Below are positions 1 to 11,814 of a stretch of 64,000 nt of DNA, in pieces; within the stretch, counting starts at the first letter, position 1; each line of letters starts with the position of its first letter. A program made the position numbers and the translations under genes. Location of the stretch: the NCBI GenBank assembly GCA_944470555.2, contig OX104130.1, positions 74,467,160 to 74,531,159 on the forward strand, given 5' to 3'. Source of the DNA: Heterobilharzia americana (taxonomy: Eukaryota > Platyhelminthes > Trematoda > Strigeidida > Schistosomatidae). The notes beneath the pieces are model-generated. The model was not told the DNA's origin, did not search any database, and saw only the letters and a program-made list of their open reading frames with translations.

Positions 1-251
1 ATTGAAAAATACACCAATAGTCCATTGAACATTTTTAAAAAAAATAATAAATTATTAAAAATCCCATAAAAATATAAAAATTGTATATGTTTTCAAAATA
101 AAAGGAGAAACAAGAAGATGGAGAAATTATCAAAGAAATATTTTAGAAGAAAGAAATAAAAAGAGATCAGACAATATTTGATAGAATAAATGAAGTAAAT
201 ATAATTATGTTATTTGGATAGAATAAAATTCATTTTTTTGTATGCTCTATC

Positions 252-257
252 TTTATT
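252..257 (-). promoter_or_regulatory. Candidate polyadenylation signal of the rolling-stone-like gene
   Basis: Minus-strand AATAAA lies about 195 nt downstream of the stop codon at 451. It is the first canonical hexamer I see after the stop. In AT-rich DNA this motif can arise by chance, so the call is tentative. Confidence 0.4.
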
Positions 258-450
258 TTCCCTAACTTTTCTATCAGTATGATGAAATTGATAGACATTC
301 ATCTAGGTTACCAGAATTGTCACCATCATTGAGATTAGCAACAATAATAAAATCGTAAATAGTAGCACTGAAGTTCATACACACACACATACATACATAC
401 ATCGAAATATATGCAAATTGTTATTTTTGTCAATATCTTAGTTGAATTAA

Positions 451-953
451 TCAATGAGGCTTCTCATTCTCACCTTGATTATGCACTCCAATGGTTGATG
501 AAGACTGTCTACTGAATAGATCCAATGTACTATTATCAACCAGATAGGTATCATCTTCTATCACCCATTCATTAGTATTAAGTTGACAAAGGCTAGCTAA
601 GAAATCACGTGTTATAACTAGTGTCAATAGGACACAATGAATCATAATACCAATAGAGATAGCACCGAATAGAACAATGAATATACGTGGTATATTTGTA
701 AAGTCTTGATAACCGCTAGTCAACAATGGATGTCCACCAATGAGTACAGTTGGATTCGAAGGATATGTCACAGTCTTGTCTGCATCACCTACTATGTAGG
801 CTAGATACATTCCTAATGTCGCTATGGCTAGATACACCAAGTAGACGATAACAGGATAGACAGCATGACATAAATACAGTGGTATGTTGTTTAAAAATAG
901 ATCCAATAATATTAGACAACCAGGAATACTATGTTTCAAAGTTTGCTCAAGGT
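451..953 (-). CDS. Rolling-stone-like membrane protein, last coding exon
   Basis: Minus-strand 3' terminal exon of a multi-pass membrane protein. The acceptor is a pyrimidine-rich tract ending in tatatag at 960-954, with a branch-like ctaac just upstream; the open frame before it is intron. The exon starts in phase 1 and runs 166 complete codons to TGA at 453-451. Visible segments: a conserved-looking LDLFLNNIPLYLCHAVYP stretch leading into a membrane helix, then a loop with YPSNP, then a second long helix (IPRIFIVLFGAISIGIMIH...) ending in RDFL, and a polar Ser/Thr/Asn-rich tail. The order LLDL...IP.RLLH.VYP, then YP, then helix matches the C-terminal half of rost/rolling-stone family proteins as I know them. 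Role in flukes is unknown; the Drosophila protein acts in myoblast fusion. The family call is from memory, without a search. Confidence 0.7.
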
Positions 954-1383
954 CTATATAAGCAAAAAAAGAAAAGTTAGTATACATGGGTGAAACAGGC
1001 TTAAAATGTTTTACTTGGACCATTATTATTATTATTAATGTGAAACTCCAATGCAATTCGCTCTTGTTACGTCATTCACTTATCACCTAGAAGTATTTCT
1101 ACAAAAGCAGATACCTCCTGGGTCAATCGTTCAAATAAAACTTCGACGACAAATTTTACTCACCTGAACTTTATCATCTAAAATATGTTTAGTGATCACC
1201 TACAGACAAATAAAAACAAGATGATGTAATTCAATCAGTTAGGATGAATATCCGACCCAGGATTACTGCGTGTTGATCCGAATTGCCACACTTTACATCA
1301 AGGCAGAAAGCAACAAGACGGAGAATAGACAAAAAAAAGTGAGATTGGAAATTGTTGAGAGAAGAGGTAGAGGCGAGCCATAT

Positions 1384-2172
1384 TATCACCTAGAGTCAGT
1401 CTGCAACCACTGGTTCCTCTTGTCCCATGGACCCCAACAACCTAATCTGCATCACCCCACATGCCTGAAACAAACAGTCAAAGACTTCATACATTGGTGG
1501 CATGTTTCAGTGTGGCCACCTTGTGCCTTTCTCCAGCCAGAATCAACTTCAGCCAACATTGTGTGACGAGGCAATCGGCGACTAGGCATATGTAATATGT
1601 GTGCCAACCATCTCAGTCGATGAAGGTTCATAGCCTCGTCAACTGATTTACCTCTACTCTCTAGAACTCTACACGTGTGTAGACGTCTGTGTTACTCAGT
1701 TGGTGACACGATGGAATACGGCGTATACTACGAAGTCAGACAACGGTGGTGAAACACGTGAAGCCAGCCTTTTTGATGTCTTCCACGTTCAGTGGAGATG
1801 TTTCACAGCCATAGAGTAGAAGAGAGCGGACTGGTGTGGAGTTCACGCGACCGTTGATAGACAATTGGATATCACAGGAGTACCATAGGTGGGATAAGTT
1901 GGCTAAGGCCAGTATAGCCTTTTGTATTCGTGCGGAGATTTCATCGTGCACTGAGCCACCAGAGCAGAGTTGACCCCACTTCGCTTCCCAGTGGTCGACA
2001 GACTCAATCACTACATTGTCTATTGTTAGCCGTGGGACGGTTGAAGAGCGATCCTGAAGCAACAACTTGCATTTGGTGGTGGTGATGGTGGTGGGAACCG
2101 CACCCCAAACATTCTCAAATTGCTACTCAGTGTTCAGAAAACTCTGCACCTTGTCAGCGTCTTCAGACAATC
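1384..2172 (-). pseudogene. RTE-1 reverse transcriptase C-terminal fragment
   Basis: Minus-strand fragment of RTE-1, from just after the RT catalytic box to the conserved C-terminal RLRWLGH region. It matches 17130-17900 of the full-length element with many substitutions, small indels and stops. It carries the same odd lesions as the fragment at 35487-36295: an altered stretch reading GSEVGSTLLWWLSA-like in place of GSRINSGGLVADEISA, and an acacgtgtgtagac stretch. The two therefore share a common mutated ancestor. Non-functional. Confidence 0.8.
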
Positions 2173-2348
2173 AATCACTTCATGGACTGATGTTATTCTC
2201 TAGGTTGAGAGTAACGGTAACCACTTGCTTGGTTAAACATCTAGTAGTTATAAAATTCAAGAAGTCATATACTTCACCTTCTCTTTCATATCGGATAATA
2301 AAGCAAATAATGAAGCAGCTAATCTCTCACTGTAGGCCAATAGATTCT

Positions 2349-2520
2349 GACTCGGCGGCCCATCGGTAAATTGTTGGCTACAAGACCTGGAGGCTGCGGG
2401 TTCGACCTCTGGAAGAGCGGGGGTGCGCATCGCTAGAGTCCTATACTAGAAAAAGATGATTATAAAGCACTCTCACGCTTCTAATCGTTCTCCAAATGAT
2501 GTCAGACGGACGCCGAATCA
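2349..2520 (+). repeat. Decayed SINE B, tRNA-like head plus hammerhead remnant
   Basis: Plus-strand copy. It has a tRNA-like head with a B box (gcgggttcgacctc), then a hammerhead-region remnant (cgctagagtcctatactag) lacking the CUGANGA core, then the family 3' segment (gttctccaaatgatgtcag). Ribozyme clearly dead. Confidence 0.6.
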
Positions 2521-2595
2521 GCTAGCTCATTAGTCTAGGTAGTCGGCTTTGAACTAACGCGTTACGAGTTTGAACCCCGCTCAACCTATCGATGT
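2521..2595 (+). repeat. tRNA-like sequence, unassigned SINE head
   Basis: Contains agctcattagtctaggtag followed about 25 nt later by gagtttgaaccccgct, a spacing and composition like pol III A and B boxes. It follows the SINE B remnant directly. No acceptor stem or anticodon arm can be closed convincingly, so it is a tRNA-derived repeat, not a tRNA gene. Confidence 0.4.
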
Positions 2596-2599
2596 TTGA

Positions 2600-3790
2600 G
2601 GTTCCTAGTAGGATCACGAACCCTCCGAAATAAGTGTGTCTCATCGTCTATTAGAAAAACGCGTATTTACCTGTGGAATGCGTTTCAATTCAACTTATCG
2701 AACTCTAATCTGTAGTGTTCATTAGAAAGATAAAAGTGACGTAAACATCGGATAATTGTTTCATTCCACTAGGGGTCGAGCTCAGCAGCAGCCAACTTGA
2801 ATTGATTTAACTCAAAGACCTACTTCAATACAAACATATGATACTCAAAATCATACTAGATATTCACAAAAGGGCACAGATAGTGGTGATACAACTAACC
2901 AAGGTATATTTGTGAAACTCGAGTGGTGGTTTCTTCGAACAATCTTAATATTCAGACCACAATATTTTATTTGCTCACAACTGGATCTTATAAAATGCAT
3001 CATTCTCAACAAAGACTGGGCGTGTCATTTATAAATATCTTATCTGATTCTAAAAAGGGATAAAGTAAACAACGAAATGTAATTCAGATACAGCTAAGGC
3101 GTAAAAGTATCCACACCACAATCATCAATTCTAAGGCATGTTACATTCGCCTCAAGAGTAACAATCAAAGAGTCTATTTTTCCTTATACAACTCAAACCA
3201 ACAGGTTAAAACCCTTCATAGATTCGTATAATATCTTAGTTTGATCACTTTTTAGCGTTTTCTCAACTTAACGTAGAGAATTATCAAATACAGTGCAATT
3301 GAGTAGACAGTGGATTAGTATGCATAACATATGATCTATCTGTTTAAATTTCCAATACAGTAAGTATCAATTCATCTTTGATAGTTTAGTTATCAGAATA
3401 ATGAATAACAGGTAAAAAAAAAAAAGACTTAAAATCAAATTTCTGTATTCTAGGTTGTTATTTTAATCATACCGCCAACCAACCTACACAAGTATTTGAC
3501 TGACTGACTGACTATACTACTCACAAAGTTGACTCAACAGATAATATACAACTTTTTTTATTTAATTTGCTTAAGTAAAACATTCCTCTTAGCATGAAAG
3601 TAAAAGCGATTGGTCAAAGAAGAAAAAAAAAATTCACTAATACATTCAAGAAAAGAGTTTACAAAGTAGTAAGTTAGTCGATTTTAACCATTAAAATAAA
3701 ATTAGTATATTGAACATTGAACAATTGATAATATAAACTCATGATTTCATAACCACATTCAACATGTAATCAATATACAGCACATAGATA
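2600..3790. other. AT-rich intronic stretch, nothing recognised
   Basis: No coding similarity, ribozyme core or tRNA-like box was recognised. The only simple repeat noted is a short (TGAC)n run near 3498-3512. Confidence 0.5.
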
Positions 3791-3792
3791 CA

Positions 3793-3852
3793 ATGGAGGC
3801 GTGCTACTGAAGCCCTATGTTCCACTAGGAATCCAAGGGAAAAATAATTAGA
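3793..3852 (+). repeat. RTE-2 3' tail fragment
   Basis: Short match to the last bases of RTE-2: tgctactgaagccctatgtt, ccactaggaatccaaggg, then an AT-rich tail. The flanks (tagatacaat on the left, tagatataat on the right) could be a worn target duplication. Confidence 0.6.
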
Positions 3853-4075
3853 TATAATAAAGCTCCTTAAATCTGAAAACCTTAAGTAAAGAGGCACATA
3901 CAATAGGATGAACGGGAAGGAGGAGAACGTCATTGGGCAAGACTAGGGGCTTTTGAACTACACCAAGAGAGGGCAGCCTAAATGAAGTCGGTTTTTACGC
4001 CAGTGGAAGTAGACTAAATGACCTAAGTGAACTAATATATTGCATCATGAAGAAACATTTAGCAAATAATTGACA

Positions 4076-4515
4076 TGTTTATACCCAGTTGTGATGATTA
4101 AAACTATCTCAACATGCTATGTATCCCTAATTTTGCTCATGACCTTAAAAAACCACCTGGCTGTTTTCACGCTGTTGCTAGTTTTTCTTCCCTCTCCTCT
4201 CTAGGTTGAACTCTCAGTTTTCCCTATATGTGAATTTAGTGTAGTCAAGGTCATTTAGAAATGTATATATTCAGCATCGCTGTCAACTGCTGTAACTGTT
4301 GTTCAGACAGTAAAAAGCTCTCTTTCAACGGTCTATCTTCTCTTCTTGTCTTCACGAGTCTGTGGTATTGTTTTGGTGGTGCTTGACGTTCTGGTTAGCG
4401 TTAGAGCTTATTCGCTGCAGATTACGTCCATTCGTTCGCAGTCTTCTAGGCTCGTATTGCTGTTAGGTCGTACTACCGGACATAACACAATAGGAATAAA
4501 TCAATCAAGATACTC
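4076..4515 (+). repeat. LTR-like dispersed repeat, copy 1
   Basis: About 400 bp homologous to 32718-33135. Shared blocks include catttagaaatgtata, cagtaaaagctctc, caacggtctgtcttctc, and the end block tgctgttaggtYgYactaccg. Size and promoter-like composition would fit a solo LTR, but TG/CA ends, target duplication and internal coding region are not evident. It abuts the 5' end of the RTE-2 copy at 4556. Confidence 0.4.
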
Positions 4516-4555
4516 TTCACAAAAAACCTCACCTAGTTAAACTGCTCACCAGTTA

Positions 4556-4605
4556 CTAGCCAGTTCTAAGCCTGAATAAAGAAGGAAAGTAAGGCATAGG
4601 GCTAG
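4556..4605 (+). other. Nested 5' hairpin of RTE-2, copy A
   Basis: At the 5' end of homology, CUAGCC (4556-4561) pairs with GGCUAG (4600-4605) and, inside it, GCCU (4570-4573) pairs with AGGC (4592-4595). In copy E the inner pair is GCCC/GGGC, a compensatory change. This points to a conserved RNA structure in the 5' leader; function unknown. Confidence 0.45.
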
Positions 4606-7600
4606 AAACCCTACACAGGAAAATCAATCCAGTCGCAAAAGAAACTTCAAAGCACAGATGAAATATAAACAACAAAAATAAACTTGTTCTTTGTTGAAGT
4701 CGGGGAGAAGAAATGACACCAGTTAGTGAAAGCCTTCGCGAAGCCAATTGGCCCATATGTCTTCTCTCGATGAAGGCGGGGGTAAACATGGGGACATGCA
4801 ATGTCCGTACAATGTTTGAAGCTGGTTGGCAACACTGCCCAGATAGCAAAAGAGATGAAAAGATATAGCATTGAAGTGGTAGGCTAGGAATCTGCAAGAA
4901 ATATACAGATGGAATGGAAGTGGACTCTCCAAACTGTCTGTCAACTGGAAACGAGTCAATAATCTACTCCGATATTGTCACCCAGATGACAACCACGAAC
5001 GAGCACACTGAGTTTTCGAGTGGCTATCATGATGTCCACTCCCAACGGCATCAAAGTCTCTCAGGCAGTGGGAACCAGTCTCCTACAGTATCAGGATCAG
5101 CATTATGACAGCATGGTGGATTCAACTCAAAAGGAAGAAAAGTCACAATCATACAATGCTACACTACGCACCTACAAATAATGCAGATCAAGAGAAGGAG
5201 GAGTTCTACAGACAAACGCAATCAGCCATGAACAAGACCCTACTCCAGTTGACGACATCAAAATTCCAATGATTGACATGAACACCAAACTGGGAGCAGA
5301 TAACACAGGAAGAGAACCAATCATGGGTCGAGAAGCACTCGGTGAAATGAATGAGAATGGAGAACTGTTTGCAGATGTCTGCGCATTCAACAATTTGGTG
5401 ATTGGAGATACGGTGTACAAGCGCAAGGATATTCACAAAGCAACATGGATTTGATTTCACCAGACACCATGATACATTAGGAATCACATCAACTTCATCT
5501 CAATGTGAAGAAAGTGGAGATGCAGCCAACCTACTGGACACAAGATGAGATCAAGAAGGGGAGCAGATGTGGGTTCACACCACTCACTATCTAGTGCAAG
5601 GAACCAGACTTCGAAATCAAGTTGAAAGCCTCCAAAGAAGTTGGTGATCATAGGCCACAGTTAAGGTTGAACAACCCGAACAGAAACTGAAGGACGAAAC
5701 TACAAAGGACATCGTCATGTCGTCAGTCATCAGGAAAAAATGGGAGACCTTGAGCAACATCCCTGAAGAAACATGCGTGGAAGAAGACTGGAACTCTTTG
5801 AAAGAGATGTGAAAAGAAACCAGGATAACCTTATTGAGGAAGAAGAAAGAAGACGAGGAAGGGATCTCGATGGATACATGGGAGCTGATAGAGCAGGGAG
5901 AGGAAGATAGTGAAGCAGAAGATAAACCAGTGCAAGGATGCACAACGACAACAGGAACTGAGTACAATGTATAAAACACTACACTGGACAAAAAAGTGGG
6001 GACGAGTGCACACAAGGACAAAAGTCACTTCTACGACACACTTGCAAGTGAAGCAGAACAGGTTGCTGCTAGGAGAGACCTGACAACATTGTATCAAATA
6101 ACCAGGTTACCATCTGGGAAGAGATTAACACAGACGAAACCAATGAGAGATTGAGAAGGAAACCTAGTTACCAAAGAGGACAAACAAAGGAAACCATGGC
6201 TGACCACTTCAGAAAACTCTTGAATCGACCAACAACACCTGTAACTCGTCCAGAAATACCACCAGCATCCCAGCCCAGCCACAGGCCTGACTACCAGTGA
6301 ATATAAGCCCTCCGACAAAAACAGAAGTGAAGTCCTGAACGTCATAAACTCGTTGAAATCCGGGAAAGCAACAAGACCAAATGCAATTCATCCAGAAGCA
6401 CTGAAAACAGACAACAGCGGACATGCTCACGCCGCTATTGCAGAAGTTTTGGAAGGAAGGAAAAGTTCCTGGCCATTGACTGGAAGAAAGGCTACATTGT
6501 CAAACTCCCAAGGAAGGGAGACTCAAGTATTTGCAAGAACTGGCGCCAAGTCATGTTCCTGCCTACCCTAAGTAAGGAAAATATTAAGCCGCATCCTACT
6601 GGACAGACTGAAAGATGCTTTCCATTCAAAATTACGACCGGAACAGGCTTGTTGGCTGCCTACAGGATGAACAGATCATGCGCGGATTAAATTGCAACCC
6701 TACCCCACGCATCATCATAGAACAAAGTGTAGAAGGGCAGTCAACTCTCTACCTCAACTTCATCCATTTTGAAAAGGCCTTCGACAGCGTCGACCAAGAA
6801 GTAATTTGGCAGGCAGCTGCTTCAACACCACAGTTTTAGTACCACAAACCTTTATCAACCTCATTCAACAGGTATCTGAAGACGCCACATACCAAGTGAT
6901 TGACAATGGAAAGCTCAGTGATGCCTCTGAAGTGAGGACAGGAATAAGACAAGGTTGCCATCTACTATCACCGAACATCTTCCTGATTGTGATCGACTGA
7001 ACTGGAGCATGCAAGAAACTGTGAGGAGCGAGAAGATGGGAATAAGCTGGACCGATGAAAAGACCCAAGCGGATTTGAATTTGCCGACGATGATTTATGT
7101 CTAATGTCGCACAAAATCGAAGATGTACAGACAAAAACCAACAAGTTGACAGAAGAGGCAGCGAAGACGATGCTTTCTTCAGGTGAACGTAAAGAAGATA
7201 CCCAACCAACCAACAACAATAAGCACCAATCACCATCAACAGGAGAAACAAAGGAAGTAGTCTCTTTCACCTACTAGCTAAGCAGCGTCGTTTCAATTAC
7301 AAGCGGTGGCGGCACAGATGAGCATCGGAAAAACAACAAGACAGGCCTTCCTTCATTAATCTGAAATCAGTGTGGAGATCTACTGCACTCAACTCAGCGT
7401 AAAGCGTGAATAAGGTCCGGATTTTCAATGCTAATGTCAGTCAAGTGAGTCAGTGCTTCTATATGATGGTTGAGAGACTTGGCGCATTACGAAAAGCATT
7501 TCCAACAAAGTACAGACACTAATCAACGGCTGCCTACGCTCGATACTGAAGATGAGGTGGCCAGAATAACAAGAATAAGCAAGAATGAACTCTGGGTCGC

Positions 7601-7900
7601 TGGTTGGCAACGAACCAACGAACAACCTATCACCCAACAAATATGTAGAAGAAAGTAGAGATGGATTGGACATACATTAAGAAGACAATTCAGGGACATC
7701 ACGCCCCACGTCCTCGAATGATATCCAAAGGGGATACGACGAGTTGGGCATCCAAGCTGAAGGTGACATGGAGGAGATCATGTGAGGAAGAAATGAAAGC
7801 TTGTGGGCAGTCGTGGGAGCCAGGTTTAAAAGACTGGAGAGAACAGAGTGAAATGGTGACGTGCAAGGAACTCAAGGGACAAATAATGATAATGTTAATG
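4556..7900 (+). pseudogene. RTE-2 retrotransposon, long decayed copy A
   Basis: RTE-type non-LTR element with apurinic-like endonuclease then reverse transcriptase, broken by many stops and frameshifts. The endonuclease start (GTCNVRTMFEAG) is at about 4786. The DNTGREPIMGREALGEMNENGELF block is at 5300-5370 and the DIHKATW block at 5430-5452. RT pieces include a linker (SGKATRPNAIHPEAL, 6353-6410), FEKAFDSVDQEVIWQ (6770-6812) and GIRQGCHLLSPNIFLIVID (6940-7000). The C-terminal part runs to about 7830 and ends in an AAT-rich tail near 7885-7900. Homologous to the copy at 48490. It abuts the LTR-like repeat upstream and a Penelope 3' end downstream. Confidence 0.85.
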
Positions 7901-8030
7901 TCACTATTACTACTAATACTTCATTTCACTTGCAGGTTTTTTGCAGCTGATGAAAGGCCTTAAAATGAAATGAGCTCATTTTATCCTGCAAATACCTTCA
8001 TTCTTGGATTATTCAGAAAGTCAATCATTT
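7900..8030 (+). repeat. Penelope-like element 3' end fragment
   Basis: Matches the sequence following the GIY-YIG remnant at 30800-30930: the block ttactactaatacttcattt, then tttgcagctgatgaaagg, atgaaatgRgctcatttta, and ttcttggattRttca. Because the other copy continues from a Penelope endonuclease frame, this is read as that element's 3' terminus. Confidence 0.55.
7940..7992 (+). ncRNA. Hammerhead-like motif in Penelope 3' end
   Basis: A perfect 7-bp stem I is possible, UUUGCAG (7940-7946) with CUGCAAA (7986-7992). It flanks CUGAUGA (7947-7953), GAAA (7967-7970), an AU-rich stem III hairpin and an AUC cleavage-type triplet ending at 7985. The 13 nt between CUGAUGA and GAAA do not form a proper stem II. 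Hammerheads are known from Penelope-like elements (established knowledge), so this is probably a decayed or atypical example. Confidence 0.4.
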
Positions 8031-8494
8031 GGTTGATTTACTGGAAGGATTAAGGTGTAGGTTTTAAGTCAATGCCATTAGTATTAACGAAGATTATACC
8101 AATGAGTGACAGCTTTAATTCTAATCACTCAATAAACTAATTTTATAACATCCCCTGATTAAAATAAAACATTGATTTTAAAGTAAATCCTTATCCATTG
8201 AAAGAATGCCTATTGAGGAAGCCAGTTGTATAGTAGAAGATGATGTTTCTGAAAGTTGACTGACGAAAAAAGAATAATTCTACCAAGAACTAATGCACAA
8301 CCTGAAAAGTAATTGATAGGCTTTGGAAAACTTTAAAAGTACGAACCATCTGTGAAAGCCTCTTGAAATCAAAGTATAGACACTCAAAACTCTACTGAAG
8401 TTGAATTTTGAGGGAGTTGTGGAGATTTGGAAATATTTCAAGTTGTCATTTATCGTAGACTGACATCAGTTGGAGGAACAAAGGAAACCTGGGA

Positions 8495-8540
8495 GCACTG
8501 GACATCTGTTTCGTCCTAGTAAGAGACTCCTCAGCATTGC
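8495..8540 (-). ncRNA. Hammerhead ribozyme, SINE B left arm
   Basis: Minus strand reads CUGAGGA, stem II GUCU...AGGAC, GAAA, a short self-complementary stem III (ACAGAUGU) and a GUC cleavage site, followed by CAGUGC. Stem I is GCAAUG/CAGUGC with one A-G mismatch. All catalytic core positions (CUGANGA, GAA) are conserved; position 7 is G. Confidence 0.6.
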
Positions 8541-8684
8541 GCACCCACGACCCCACCAGGGATCAAACCCGCAACAGAAGTTGGAAATATGGATTATTAG
8601 ATCCTGACCCAGTGGCTCAATGGTAACGCGCTGGCCGCGAAACCTGAAGGTCGCTGGTTCGATCCCTGGCGGGGTCGTGGATGC

Positions 8685-8730
8685 GTAATGCTGAGGAGAC
8701 CCATACTAGCACGAAACGGCTATCCAATGC
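8685..8730 (+). ncRNA. Hammerhead ribozyme remnant, SINE B right arm
   Basis: CUGAGGA and GAAA are intact and the cleavage triplet is AUC, but stem II (GACC...GCAC) has lost two pairs and stem I has mismatches. Probably inactive. Confidence 0.5.
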
Positions 8731-8789
8731 TCCCAGATTTCCTTTGTTCCTCCAACTGATGTCAGTCTACTGGAGTTGTTGAAATAGAT

Positions 8790-9484
8790 TGTATGCCTGT
8801 TGATACACCATTTACATTGATGTGCTACGTTAGATGACCCGAGGTTGAACTAGGTTAGAGCAACGTTGATGCATAAGTTTCATAAAGTCATTGACTGTTA
8901 ACTTTCACTGGGTAGAAATTTCTGTAATGTTAAGAATTATACAGTGACTTAAGGATAACTATGGTTTGACTTAAAATCGATCATAAGGGTACAGATTTTA
9001 TTCATACATTTTGGCAAATATTTTGAGCATTTTTTTAAGTTTTAGCTGTTCATAGGATTTTCTGATGCATGTAGATTCTTGTTGTTTATTTCAACATCTT
9101 TCTACTCTTCTCAATTTTTTCTATTTCTATTCAAAATATGTATCAACTAGAATTTTTGCAGTCTTATGTAAAGTTCTCCTTTGATACATCTATCGATAAA
9201 TCAACCTCACTTAGTGAGCGCAGTTAACTGAACTAGTAGATGATCGCCATTTTCATATCTGTCTTTTATTTCTCCAGCTGCATTAAAGAGTACTACTACT
9301 TACCAATATTTAATCCCAACACATATTCTTAAAAAAACTGTTTTCAAGGTCAGAATAGTGTAATTATTTATTCTTTTTATCCAACTAACAAAAACCACTC
9401 ACTATGAACATCGATTTTAGAGAAGTTTCAGTTGTTAGTCGATCAACAAGAGATTGTGTGACATGCGCTTGTCAACCTTATGTT
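8790..9484. other. AT-rich intronic stretch, nothing recognised
   Basis: No coding similarity or repeat family was recognised. Confidence 0.5.
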
Positions 9485-9660
9485 CATTTGTGTAATAGGC
9501 AATGAGCCGCACCTATTGTGTGAGAGCTAGTGATACTACCTGGCTACTCAAAACTCATTAGATGAAATGGGGGTTGAATACATGACCCATTCTTAGAAAG
9601 TTATCCCTGCAGATCAATGAGCTACAGATCAACTGCCGTCGGTCAGTAACAACATCAGAA
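9485..9660 (-). repeat. tRNA-derived repeat D, copy 1
   Basis: Shares ctattgtgtgagagctagtg and a downstream block ending in caatgagctacagat with copies at 12885 and 62590. On the minus strand the latter resembles a pol III A box region. Decayed. Confidence 0.4.
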
Positions 9661-9759
9661 ATGGTATCACTGTATGACGGTTCAAGCTGTCACACCTCAT
9701 ATTAGCACACTAATGTAGGAGGTACCAATATGCAAGAAAATTACATAGCAAAAATAACC

Positions 9760-9870
9760 AGAAGTCATGGTGATTCGATATTCTCTCAGCTTTCGTATTT
9801 TGTAAAGGACACTTCATTACCATGCTTAATGACATCCTCAGCACTAACTTTAAGCTCAGAAAGCACCGAA
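9760..9870 (-). repeat. Repeat with CUGANGAUGUC motif (copy 1)
   Basis: Minus strand carries gctgaggatgtcattaagc, then aatgaagtg, then a gctgagagaatatc block, homologous to 21205-21340 (minus) and 21870-22030 (plus). See the findings for possible relation to hammerheads and Penelope termini. Confidence 0.45.
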
Positions 9871-9959
9871 TAACCATCATCCTTATCTTAAAGTACAAAT
9901 AATTTCCATCATATAATAACCAAAGGTTGTAGAAAGTCACAAAACTGAAAACGTCAAAG

Positions 9960-10985
9960 CAGAACCTCACATACACGTACATCGGCTCAAGTTGCCACAT
10001 TTCACAGAAGTACACAAACAACAGGTGGATGGAAAAATTGTGATATCAAGTAAATAGAGTAGTGTAAGAGAATAAACAATCTGAAGATAACGGTTAGTGT
10101 CAATAGTCAAGCTTTAGAAGACGTCAAAGTGTGAATCCATCTGGACCACTCGGAACGATTTTCAAAGAGTCAGTCGTCAACCGCTAATTTCTTTCGTCTC
10201 GAGTACCCGCAACCAGGCAGTCAACATCTCTCCACATGGCTCAGACCAACGGTCAGGGACTTTATGGACTGGTGCCAGATGTTGGTCTGGCCACCCTGAA
10301 CCCTCTTCCAAATTTATCCAACTTCCCCCAGCATGACATGTAGAGGCACATGGTAACAACACATGTCCAAGCCATCTCAGTCGACTGAGCTTCACAAACT
10401 CATCAATCGACATGCCTTCCTTGCATTCTACGTTTCGCATGACTTCAACATTGCTTCGATGGTGATTCCAACAAACGCGAAAAATGCTATGAAGAAATCT
10501 GTGATCTCCTACTTTTAACGGCCATGTTTCGAAGCCGTACAACAGGACAGTACGGACTCTAGCGCAGTATACTCATCCTTTGATAAATAGTCGGATATCA
10601 CGCCAGTCAGCGCCACAGATGATACAAGTTAGCAAATGTCAAACGAGGCTTCTGTATGCAAGCTGAGATTTCGTCAGCAACCAGCATGTTCGAGGTGAGG
10701 CAACTCGCTGAGTACGTGAAGTGGTCGACACATCCCACCACTTCACTCCGTATCATTAAACTGTGACTGCTTGCAGCACACCAGTCCTGGAGCATCATCT
10801 GACATTTGACAGATGAGAAACGCATGCTAAGTATCCTCAGATTTCTGCTCAACGCACTCACGAGACCCTGCATTTTGTCAGTGTCTTCACCTAGTATACT
10901 CCAAATCAACCAGATAGCCTTCAGAAAGTAGATCAATCCCTGTAAAGTCATATCAACACTAACAGCTGAAGCTTTAAATACACAC
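9960..10985 (-). pseudogene. RTE-1-related fragment, 3' half
   Basis: Minus-strand 3' half of an RTE-1 relative: 3' UTR (gttgccacatttcacagaag, revcomp at 9990), then C-terminal pieces including LSRLRWLGHVL at about 10385, a YGFETWPLKV block near 10520-10540, and the RT region up to about 10985. Multiple stops and frameshifts. It belongs to the same divergent subfamily as 19225-20440 and 52685-56538. Confidence 0.75.
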
Positions 10986-10999
10986 CACATTTATGGCAT

Positions 11000-11384
11000 G
11001 AAATAATTTTTCAACGAATAAAAAGGATGATAATTTACTGCCCACTAGTATCACTTGGAAAACAAAAGGAATTTATTGATAAAACTGCTGTGTATCACTG
11101 CATATTAACATTGATAACACACCGTCTAATTACACGAAAGTTTTGACTTTCTTCTATGTGTCTGCATTCATCAAGGTGACAGAATCAAAACAGTAAGCCT
11201 ACTGTTTGGTTTATACTATACATGTCTCGAAAGAAAAGTAGTGACACATTTAGACAGAAAGTTTGGACAAACTTTTCTAAACAACATATTCGATTGATTG
11301 ATATACATAGATAGAGAAGAGCTAACACTGGGTCAAAGCATTCTAGACACTAGAAGGAAGACAATTTGAAGTACTACCTTGTAC
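11000..11384. other. AT-rich intronic stretch, nothing recognised
   Basis: No coding similarity, tRNA-like box or ribozyme motif was seen. Confidence 0.5.
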
Positions 11385-11640
11385 AGAAGTGTATTGGTTC
11401 AAGTTGCTATACTTTACAAGAGTACACAAAGGACGTATACATCTGTACCACTATGACTAGTTTCAGGCCGTGTCATCAGGAAATCTCTCTAACCATAGAT
11501 TCCTAACATCTGGAAGACTCCAGGCAGGTAGCTGACATCCTCCAACATGGCTAAGATAAACTGTCAACATAACTTGGAATGCATGAGATAAGTTCAAGCC
11601 ACTACTAGTGAATCTCTCGACCAACCATGGTATGAATTAT
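11385..11640 (-). pseudogene. RTE-1-related 3' terminal fragment
   Basis: Matches the 3' UTR and C-terminal end of the divergent RTE-1 subfamily (caagttgctatactttac, agtacacaaagg). Short, 5'-truncated and non-coding. Confidence 0.55.
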
Positions 11641-11814
11641 ATCGATTCACTGTCATGCACAGGTGAGATTGGGAAATGAACCACACTCGGATCTCAAGAA
11701 CACAAAATACACCTATGGCTCGAAAGGTCAGTCCTGGTTAGTGAGTCCTGTCGTTCAGTTTAACATAGAGTTCCAGAGCTGGAAGTGTCAGCATCAATTA
11801 GGCCATACGTTATA

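Larger units (their letters stand above)
8404..8765. mobile_element. SINE B inverted dimer 1
   Basis: Left arm (minus) and right arm (plus) are head-to-head copies of SINE B. Each ends in ctgatgtcag-type sequence at the outer edge, has a hammerhead inside it, and a tRNA-like head toward the centre (right-arm A box tggctcaatgg at 8613; B box ggttcgatccc at 8656). The centre (8581-8615) is nearly the same as in the dimer at 12501. Candidate target duplication: tctactgaagttg at 8391 and tctactggagttg at 8766, one mismatch in 13. Confidence 0.65.

Noticed and set aside
9283..9345. Possible missing middle exon of the rolling-stone-like gene (minus strand, ending at gtaagt)
   Set aside because: The candidate is only about 30 nt and does not encode a membrane segment of the expected type.
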